5,492 bases of DNA from Nitrospirota bacterium (lineage in GTDB: Bacteria; Nitrospirota_A; Leptospirillia; Leptospirillales; Leptospirillaceae), in assembly GCA_021795275.1 (NCBI GenBank), contig JAJYPO010000153.1:1-5492 (forward strand), written 5' to 3'. The notes below the pieces were generated by a model that ran no database searches, had not been told where the DNA came from, and saw nothing but the letters and a program-made list of their open reading frames with translations. A program made the position numbers and the translations under genes. How positions within the stretch are numbered: position 1 is the stretch's first letter; every line of letters starts with the position of its first letter. This document shows, piece by piece, positions 1-4,686 of the stretch.

Positions 1-357
1 AACGATTCTCCGGGACCTCCGGCTTTTAAGGAAGGGACTCCATATCCCGGGAAGATCCAGGGGGGACAGCGTGACGGGCAGGTCCGGATGGGCTTTTGAA
101 AGAGCCTCCCGCCCCGTAAGCGTCATCGTGGTGAGAAGGAGGGGAACCCGGCGGGAGAGGGCTTCGATCAGGCGAATGGACCCTCGTGCCTCTCCCAGGG
201 AGGCTGTGTGAAAGAGGAGATACCCCTTCTCCGTCAGACGAAGCCTTCCTAGCCCCAGCCGTTCGGAAAAATGGGGCCGGGCCTTCGGCCAGAGAAGATA
301 GACGAGAAGAAGAACGGGAAGGAGAAAGGGCCAGAGAAGAAGATTCAGGATCTTCAT
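1..357 (-). CDS. waaA: WaaA/KdtA, Kdo transferase (3' end outside window)
   Basis: N-terminal 119 residues of CMP-Kdo:lipid A Kdo transferase (GT30). The enzyme adds Kdo to the lipid IVA-type acceptor at the inner membrane. Seen: ATG at 357 followed by a very hydrophobic segment at about residues 4-23 (Leu/Pro/Val with Trp9 and Trp23). This fits the single N-terminal membrane anchor of the family. SERLGLG (31-37) holds the conserved acceptor-pocket Glu32, probably the catalytic base seen in other WaaA enzymes. FHTASLGEARG (49-59) matches the E. coli HSVSVGE block. LLLTTMTLTGREAL (73-86) matches TVTTMTPTGSERV, and LSPLDLPGIWSPFL matches LPYDLPDALNRFL. The frame runs open off the left edge, just before the expected METELW region. 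The start overlaps the lpxB stop (TGATG) and no Shine-Dalgarno sequence is evident, so translation is probably coupled to lpxB. Whether it adds one, two or more Kdo residues cannot be told from this part. Confidence 0.93.
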   Translation of the reverse strand, partial: MKILNLLLWPFLLPVLLLVYLLWPKARPHFSERLGLGRLRLTEKGYLLFHTASLGEARGSIRLIEALSRRVPLLLTTMTLTGREALSKAHPDLPVTLSPLDLPGIWSPFLKSRRSRRIV

Positions 358-1556
358 CAGGGCCGGGATTCCGGGGCCCTGGAAGGTGGCGGGCAGTCCC
401 ATTCCGCCATGTCGATGATCTGCCGGGCAATCCGTCCGGAGGCGCCGGGAGATCCCAGAATCCCCCGAAGGGCAGAAAGATCCTTCAGGATCGAGGCTTT
501 CCGTTCAGGATCTGTCAGGATCCGGAAGGCCTCTTCTGCCATCCGATCCGGACTGGCCTCGTCCTGGATCAGCTCGGGGACAATTGTCCGTCCTGAGACG
601 AGATTCACCATCCCGATCGCCGGAACCTTCACGAGATGGCGGGCGATCCGGTAGGTTCCGCGGTTTAAGGCGTAGACCACCACCATCGGAGTCCCAACCA
701 GGCCAGTTTCAAGGGTTGCCGTTCCCGAAGCCACAAGGGCGCAATCTCCCGCTCCCATCACCTCCCGGAACCGGCCCCGGATCCTGAGGGGTCTTACAGA
801 CTCCCGATCCGCCCCGAAGCCTGACCGGGACTCGATCTCCCGGTAAAAGGCCTCGGGGAGCGAGGGCGATTCGGGGACCAGGGCCCGGAGAGTCGGGATT
901 CTCTCGCGCAAACGGAGATAGGCTGCCAGCATCCGGGGATAGAGGCGTCCCACCTCGCCCTGCCGGCTTCCCGGGGCCAGAACGAGGATCGGAAAGTCTC
1001 CCTCCCCCGCAAGCTCCCTTTTCAGCGCCCACTTGTCCGATTCCTCAATAAAGTGTGAATCCATGAGGGGATGTCCCGCATAAGTCACCGGAACTCCGTG
1101 GGTGCGGTAGAAGTCGGCTTCGAAGGGAAAGATCACGAACATGTGATCGACCAGCCGCCGGATGGTCCGGACCCGCCCCTTGCGCCAGGCCCAGATCTGG
1201 GGGCTGACATAGTAAAAGATCCTGACCCCCCGGCGCCGGAGGGCCCGGGCCAGGATCAGATTGAAGTCGGGAAAGTCGACCAGCACCGCGGTCCCGATCC
1301 CCTGCGCGCTGACAGTTTCCAGGATTTTGCGGTAAGCCGCATAGATCCTCGGGAGGTGGGACGCCACCTCGAAGAGGCCGATGACGGAGAGGCGCTCCAT
1401 GGGAACGACGATTCGGGCCCCGGCCCCTTCGAGCGCCGGCCCTCCGGCTGCAAAACAGGAAAGGTCGGGACAGAGCTTTTTCATCTCGGCCAGGAGGTGA
1501 GCGCTGTGCTGGTCCCCCGACGCCTCGCCCGCCACGATGAGAAGCTTGGGGGTCAC
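357..1556 (-). CDS. lpxB: LpxB, lipid-A-disaccharide synthase
   Basis: Inverting GT19 glycosyltransferase. It joins UDP-2,3-diacylglucosamine and lipid X into the beta-1',6-linked tetraacyl disaccharide 1-phosphate, as a peripheral protein on the inner face of the inner membrane. Seen: 399 residues, against 382 in E. coli. LLIVAGEASGD (5-15) opens the N-terminal GT-B half. LSVIGLFEV (56-64), VDFPDFNL (93-100, with the conserved Asp pair) and YYVSPQIWAWRKGRV (115-129) follow, then FPFEADFY and AGHPLMD. The C-terminal half has LAPGSRQGEV (193-202, Arg198), SGTATLE (277-283) and NLVSGRTIVPELIQ (318-331). The last 15 or so residues (Pro/Ser/Arg-rich) look like a non-conserved tail. The start is GTG at 1556, overlapping the upstream TGA as GTGA. 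No good Shine-Dalgarno sequence is visible, so reinitiation after the oxidoreductase gene is likely. The stop TGA (359-357) shares a base with the waaA ATG. Confidence 0.96.
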   Translation of the reverse strand: MTPKLLIVAGEASGDQHSAHLLAEMKKLCPDLSCFAAGGPALEGAGARIVVPMERLSVIGLFEVASHLPRIYAAYRKILETVSAQGIGTAVLVDFPDFNLILARALRRRGVRIFYYVSPQIWAWRKGRVRTIRRLVDHMFVIFPFEADFYRTHGVPVTYAGHPLMDSHFIEESDKWALKRELAGEGDFPILVLAPGSRQGEVGRLYPRMLAAYLRLRERIPTLRALVPESPSLPEAFYREIESRSGFGADRESVRPLRIRGRFREVMGAGDCALVASGTATLETGLVGTPMVVVYALNRGTYRIARHLVKVPAIGMVNLVSGRTIVPELIQDEASPDRMAEEAFRILTDPERKASILKDLSALRGILGSPGASGRIARQIIDMAEWDCPPPSRAPESRP

Positions 1557-2542
1557 GACAGGAGATCGCTCTCTTTGAGGTCCCGGAAACGCAGGAGACT
1601 TTCCTCGGCCAGGCGGTTTACTTCAAGGGCCACCTCGAGGGCCTGGAAGGCCTCCTCTCCGCTCACACGGGGCGGCCGTCCTTCCCTGATTGAGGCCACA
1701 AAGGTCCCCAGCTCGCTCTTGAGGGGCTCCTGGGCCTCGAAGGTCCGTTTCGAGCGGGTGATTTCCGGAATATGGCCCGGATCCAGGCGGACCTGGGCCT
1801 GGGAGAGCTCCCGGGTGTCGTAGTTGAGGGAGAAGTAAAGCCCCCGTCTGTCGAAGACCCGGATCTTCCTGAGCTTCTCGAGCGAAACCCGGGAGGCCGT
1901 GACCTGCGCAAGGCAGCCGTTTTCAAACTCGATCCAGGCGTTGGCAAGGTCGATGTGGGGTGTGATCGCGGGGGTACCCACCACCCGCATCGAGGTGATC
2001 TTCGATCGGACCAGAGCCAGGATGATGTCGATGTCGTGGATCATGAGATCCACGATGACCGGGACATCGTTGGCCCGAAGGCCGAAGGGGGAGAGTCTCT
2101 GGGCTTCAATATAGGCCGGCCGGACTCCGGATTCGAGCATGGCGACGACACCGGGATTGAAGCGTTCGATGTGGCCCACCTGGAGAAGGGTCCCGGCCTC
2201 ACGGACGGCTGAAAGAATCCGGGTGGCGGAGGAAACGGAGTCGGCGATCGGCTTTTCGAGGAAAATGGGGATCCTCTTCCGGGAAAGAACCGCCATGACC
2301 AGATCGGCGTGTGTCACTGTCGGGGTGACGATGGAGAGGGCATCCACCCGGTCCACAAGCTCCTCGAGATCCGGAATGACAGGGATCTTGAGACGGGAGC
2401 CGATCTCCTGGGCCCTCCGGAGATCGGTGTCGAAAATGCCCGAAAGTTGGACATGGGGAAGTTCGGAAAAGACACGGGCGTGATGCTGTCCCAGGTAGCC
2501 TACCCCGACCACCCCGACCGACAGGGTTTCCACAGAACCCAT
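1553..2542 (-). CDS. Gfo/Idh/MocA-family NAD(P)-dependent oxidoreductase in the lipid A operon (GnnA-like candidate)
   Basis: Predicted cytoplasmic NAD(P)-dependent sugar or sugar-nucleotide dehydrogenase. Seen: 329 residues, normal for the family. The Rossmann motif GVVGVGYLGQHH (10-21, Gly13-x-Gly15-x-x-Gly18) is followed by the acidic end of beta-2, GIFDTD (Asp38), which tends to favour NAD over NADP. SIVTPTVTHADL (70-81) and the family hallmark EKPIA (96-100, Lys97) follow, then VGHIERFNP (122-130) and DLMIHDIDII (165-174, His169). The C-terminal part fits the family's substrate-binding beta-sheet domain. Known context: GnnA, which oxidises the 3-OH of UDP-GlcNAc for 2,3-diamino-glucose lipid A, is in this family and was found between lpxA and lpxB in Acidithiobacillus ferrooxidans together with the aminotransferase GnnB. 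No aminotransferase lies here, so GnnA activity is inference. The start ATG at 2542 overlaps the lpxI TGA by one base, with only a weak AGGG upstream. Confidence 0.9.
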   Translation of the reverse strand: MGSVETLSVGVVGVGYLGQHHARVFSELPHVQLSGIFDTDLRRAQEIGSRLKIPVIPDLEELVDRVDALSIVTPTVTHADLVMAVLSRKRIPIFLEKPIADSVSSATRILSAVREAGTLLQVGHIERFNPGVVAMLESGVRPAYIEAQRLSPFGLRANDVPVIVDLMIHDIDIILALVRSKITSMRVVGTPAITPHIDLANAWIEFENGCLAQVTASRVSLEKLRKIRVFDRRGLYFSLNYDTRELSQAQVRLDPGHIPEITRSKRTFEAQEPLKSELGTFVASIREGRPPRVSGEEAFQALEVALEVNRLAEESLLRFRDLKESDLLS

Positions 2543-3366
2543 CAGAGAATCCCTACAATGGCGATGCCGGAAGCATCGGCCCGGGCGACTGTCCGGTCCC
2601 GGTCGAACAAAAGGGTTTTCCCGGCCTCAACCGCCAGGACGACCGAACCGGCCTCCTCCATCACCCGGATCGTCTCCGGCCCCACCGCAGGAAGGTCGAA
2701 CCGGAGATCCTGTCCCGGTTTGGCCATCTTGACCACCACCGTTCCCTTTCCGACCAGGCGGCCGGCGCGGCGGATGGTCTCGTCGGTTCCCTCGATCGCC
2801 TCGATCGCGACCACGACCTTTTCCCGAACCACCACGCACTGGCCGACATCGGCCGGCCCGATGATCCGGGCAACCTCCCTTCCGATCCGTATATCCTCTT
2901 CTTCCGTCTGGGTCGGGGCCCGTTTCGAAAGGACTCCTTCCGTGACAGCAAGAGAGGGAAGCAGAAAGGTCGAGGGCTCGATGGTGATCCCTTCCTTTTC
3001 GAATTCGGAGGCCAGGGCCCGGAGGGCCTCGTCATCATGGTAGCGCGCCAGACGTCCCAGAATCATCATCCCCTTCCAGTCGGGACGAAGCTCGAAAAGC
3101 CGGGGCTTCTTGATTCCTCCGACAAAGGCGGCCTGGCGGACCCCATTTTGGTGAAAGGTCTCGAAGATCGCCCCGACCTGACCCAGTCTGATCCAGCGCA
3201 CGGGGAATCCCAGGGTGTTGATCGCCGGATCGGTCTCGCCCTCGTGGGCCACGACGACAACCCGGAGGCCGGCTCTGGCCGACGCCTCGAGAAACAGGAA
3301 GGGAAAGGTCCCGTTTCCGGCGATCATTCCGACGGGCGACCCGGAGGCGGGACTGTCCAAAGTCAA
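2542..3366 (-). CDS. lpxI: LpxI, UDP-2,3-diacylglucosamine pyrophosphatase (DUF1009 family)
   Basis: Hydrolyses UDP-2,3-diacylglucosamine to 2,3-diacylglucosamine-1-phosphate (lipid X) and UMP. It is the analogue, not the homologue, of LpxH and was characterised in Caulobacter crescentus. Seen: 274 residues, near the roughly 280 of that enzyme. The N-terminal domain opens with VGMIAGNGTFP (residues 12-22). FVGGIKKPRLF (81-91) and YHDDEALRAL (109-118) follow. The C-terminal domain has GQCVVV, VAIEAIEGTDETIRRAG (187-203) and RFDLPAVGPETI (222-233). Asp224 there aligns with the catalytic Asp225 of the Caulobacter protein. LLFDRD and GIAIVGI close the protein. The start is taken as TTG at 3366, overlapping the lpxA TGA as TTGA. 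A second TTG lies two codons on, and the first ATG (codon 14) would remove most of the first beta strand. The stop shares one base with the next start (TGATG). Confidence 0.93.
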   Translation of the reverse strand: MTLDSPASGSPVGMIAGNGTFPFLFLEASARAGLRVVVVAHEGETDPAINTLGFPVRWIRLGQVGAIFETFHQNGVRQAAFVGGIKKPRLFELRPDWKGMMILGRLARYHDDEALRALASEFEKEGITIEPSTFLLPSLAVTEGVLSKRAPTQTEEEDIRIGREVARIIGPADVGQCVVVREKVVVAIEAIEGTDETIRRAGRLVGKGTVVVKMAKPGQDLRFDLPAVGPETIRVMEEAGSVVLAVEAGKTLLFDRDRTVARADASGIAIVGIL

Positions 3367-4235
3367 GACTCCTCCATCGGGGAGGAACTCCCCCCGCTCT
3401 CGCGGGGGGCTGTCAGGACGCCCCGCTCAGAGCTCTCCACGAAGGAGAGAAGATGCTCGATTTCAGGTGTCATGGGAAGGCTCGAATGAACGCGGCCGAC
3501 GGCCTCGCCCATGGGAAGTCCCGAACGGAAAAGGATCTGGTAGGCCTTCTTGAGTAGGGAGACCGCATCCGGAGAGACATGGTTTCGTCGGAGGCCCTCA
3601 TGGTTTAACCCGTAAAGGAAGGCCCGGTTGCCGGAAGCCCAGACAAAGGGAGGAACATCCTTGGGAACCCCGCTCATTCCCCCCACCAGGGCCAGCCGTC
3701 CGATCCTGACGAACTGGTGGATCCCCGAAAGCCCGCCGATGATCGCGCCGTCCTCGATTGTGATATGGCCGGCAAGGTTGGCCGAATTCGCCATGATGAC
3801 CCGGGAGCCGATACGGCAGTCATGGGCCACGTGGCAGTAGGCCATGAGGAGGTTGTTGTCCCCCAGAACGGTCTCCATGCCGCCCCCCTGGGTCCCCCGG
3901 TGGATGGTGACCGACTCCCGGATCGTGTTTCCCGATCCGATCACTGTTCGGGCGGGCTCTCCCTGGTACTTGAGATCCTGGGGGGCCATCCCGATAGTCG
4001 TGAAAGGGTAGATCGTATTGCCGGACCCTAGGGTCGTATGGCCGTCGATGACGACATGGGAGATGAGCCGGGTTCCGACCCCGATCCGGACGTGTTCGCC
4101 GACCGTACAGAAGGGACCGATCACGACCCCTGGCTCGAGGATCGCCTCCGGGTGGACGATCGCCGACGGATGGACGACAATGGCCCCTTCCGTATAGTCT
4201 CCGGAGGTGTCTTTGGGTGCTTTTCTAACTGCCAT
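3363..4235 (-). CDS. lpxA: LpxA, UDP-N-acetylglucosamine O-acyltransferase (first lipid A enzyme)
   Basis: Transfers a 3-hydroxyacyl chain from ACP to the 3-position of UDP-GlcNAc, the first and reversible step of lipid A synthesis; cytoplasmic trimer. Seen: 290 residues, against 262 in E. coli. There are hexapeptide repeats from about residue 20 to 195, then a C-terminal helical domain. APQDLKYQGEP matches the E. coli QDLKY loop, with Gln86/Asp87 in place of Gln73/Asp74. IHRGT is followed by CHVAHDC, whose His138 aligns with catalytic His125. AGH (His157) and IHQF (His173-Gln174) align with His144, His160 and Gln161. Gly186 sits at the acyl-chain ruler position Gly173. There are about 13 extra residues at the N-terminus, but the ATG at 4235 has a very strong AAGGAGG at 5 nt, so this start is well supported. 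About 16 extra residues (275-290, Ser/Glu/Gly-rich) follow the usual end. That tail is encoded by the RNA hairpins before lpxI. The stop TGA at 3365-3363 overlaps the lpxI start. Confidence 0.96.
   Translation of the reverse strand: MAVRKAPKDTSGDYTEGAIVVHPSAIVHPEAILEPGVVIGPFCTVGEHVRIGVGTRLISHVVIDGHTTLGSGNTIYPFTTIGMAPQDLKYQGEPARTVIGSGNTIRESVTIHRGTQGGGMETVLGDNNLLMAYCHVAHDCRIGSRVIMANSANLAGHITIEDGAIIGGLSGIHQFVRIGRLALVGGMSGVPKDVPPFVWASGNRAFLYGLNHEGLRRNHVSPDAVSLLKKAYQILFRSGLPMGEAVGRVHSSLPMTPEIEHLLSFVESSERGVLTAPRESGGSSSPMEES
3368..3388 (-). promoter_or_regulatory. Hairpin sequestering the lpxI ribosome binding site
   Basis: On the minus strand TTCCTCC (3387-3381) can pair with GGAGGAG (3375-3369) across the 5-nt loop CCGAT. 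This gives six Watson-Crick pairs plus one G-U wobble, and a second wobble can extend the stem by a pair. The GGAGGAG arm is the only Shine-Dalgarno sequence of lpxI, 2-4 nt before its TTG start at 3366. Ribosomes finishing lpxA (stop at 3365-3363) would have to open this stem, which predicts that lpxI translation depends on lpxA translation. Confidence 0.55.
3390..3409 (-). promoter_or_regulatory. GC-only mRNA hairpin with GAGA tetraloop at the end of lpxA
   Basis: The minus strand reads CCCCCCGC-GAGA-GCGGGGGG, a perfect 8-bp stem of only G-C pairs closed by a GNRA-type loop. It encodes part of the non-conserved LpxA C-terminal tail and lies 24-43 nt before the lpxI start. No U-tract follows on either strand, so it does not look like an intrinsic terminator. 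A translation-coupling, RNA stability or processing element is inferred. Confidence 0.6.
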
Positions 4236-4686
4236 TCGCGCCTCCTTCCCCTTTTTTCCGGATCATCGCAAGAAGAGTCGCCTCGCACACCGGCTGGTCG
4301 CCGACATGGACCGTCCCCGCCATCCTCCAGGAGCTTCCCCGAACCTTGAGGGTGGTCACGGTGATGGTCAGGGTATCGCCGGGAAGGACCGGCCGCCGGA
4401 ACCGGGCATCGTCGATCCCCAGGAAAAAGGGGATCCGGTCCTCCTTCTCCTGTCCGGAATAGATGGCCAGGATGCCTCCGACTTGGGCCATCGCCTCCAC
4501 CAGAAGGACTCCAGGCATCATGGGTGTTCCGGGAAAATGTCCCTGGAAAAAGGGTTCATTGATGGTGACATTCTTGAGCGCGACGATCCTGTGGCCCGGC
4601 TCGACGGAGAGAACCCTGTCCACGAGGAGGAACGGGTAGCGGTGCGGAAGAATGGTCAGAATTTCTCCAATCTCAATGGGTCCCAT
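4225..4686 (-). CDS. fabZ: FabZ, (3R)-hydroxyacyl-ACP dehydratase
   Basis: Dehydrates (3R)-hydroxyacyl-ACP to trans-2-enoyl-ACP in fatty acid elongation, and so competes with LpxA and LpxD for hydroxyacyl-ACP. Seen: 153 residues, close to the 151 of E. coli FabZ. There is an N-terminal [13 protein letters not shown] block (residues 13-25), then the hot-dog central helix motif [20 protein letters not shown] (49-68) with catalytic His50 and Glu64. Next come [20 protein letters not shown] and a basic C-terminus. The frame is open far upstream of residue 1, but that part lies inside lpxD and has no family similarity. The ATG at 4686 has GGGGAGG just upstream (4 nt from the GGAG core), so it is the chosen start. 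It overlaps the lpxD stop by 14 nt, and its own TAG (4227-4225) lies inside lpxA. The order lpxD-fabZ-lpxA is a widely conserved cluster. Confidence 0.96.
   Translation of the reverse strand: MGPIEIGEILTILPHRYPFLLVDRVLSVEPGHRIVALKNVTINEPFFQGHFPGTPMMPGVLLVEAMAQVGGILAIYSGQEKEDRIPFFLGIDDARFRRPVLPGDTLTITVTTLKVRGSSWRMAGTVHVGDQPVCEATLLAMIRKKGEGGANGS
4241..4249 (-). promoter_or_regulatory. Strong ribosome binding site of lpxA
   Basis: The minus strand reads GGAAGGAGG followed by CGCGA and the ATG at 4235. This near-complete anti-16S match at 5 nt spacing lies inside the end of fabZ. It decides the lpxA start, although that start gives an N-terminus about 13 residues longer than E. coli LpxA. It is the strongest initiation signal of the seven genes in the window and suggests that lpxA can be initiated independently of fabZ. 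Confidence 0.8.

Noticed and set aside
26..430. Minus-strand open frame (134 codons) across the lpxB/waaA junction
   Set aside because: It is out of frame with both genes, which carry clear family motifs. The peptide is Pro/Ser/Arg-rich without a domain.
1071..1823. Long plus-strand open frame (250 codons) opposite lpxB and the oxidoreductase
   Set aside because: It lies antisense to two genes with clear family motifs. Its peptide is rich in Arg, Pro, Asp and Gly with no recognisable domain, as expected of an antisense frame in GC-rich DNA.
2309..3043. Plus-strand open frame (244 codons) opposite the oxidoreductase and lpxI
   Set aside because: It is low-complexity Ser/Thr/Arg-rich protein with no domain, fully covered by real minus-strand genes. 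It is a shadow frame.
3325..3327. ATG at codon 14 of lpxI as the true start
   Set aside because: It would remove the first beta-strand residues before IAGNGTFP and has no good ribosome binding site. The upstream TTG has GGAGGAG and the stop-start overlap. The second TTG at 3360 remains possible.
3390..3409. Intrinsic terminator between lpxA and lpxI
   Set aside because: The stem is strong but no T-run follows on either strand, and the next gene overlaps and belongs to the same pathway.
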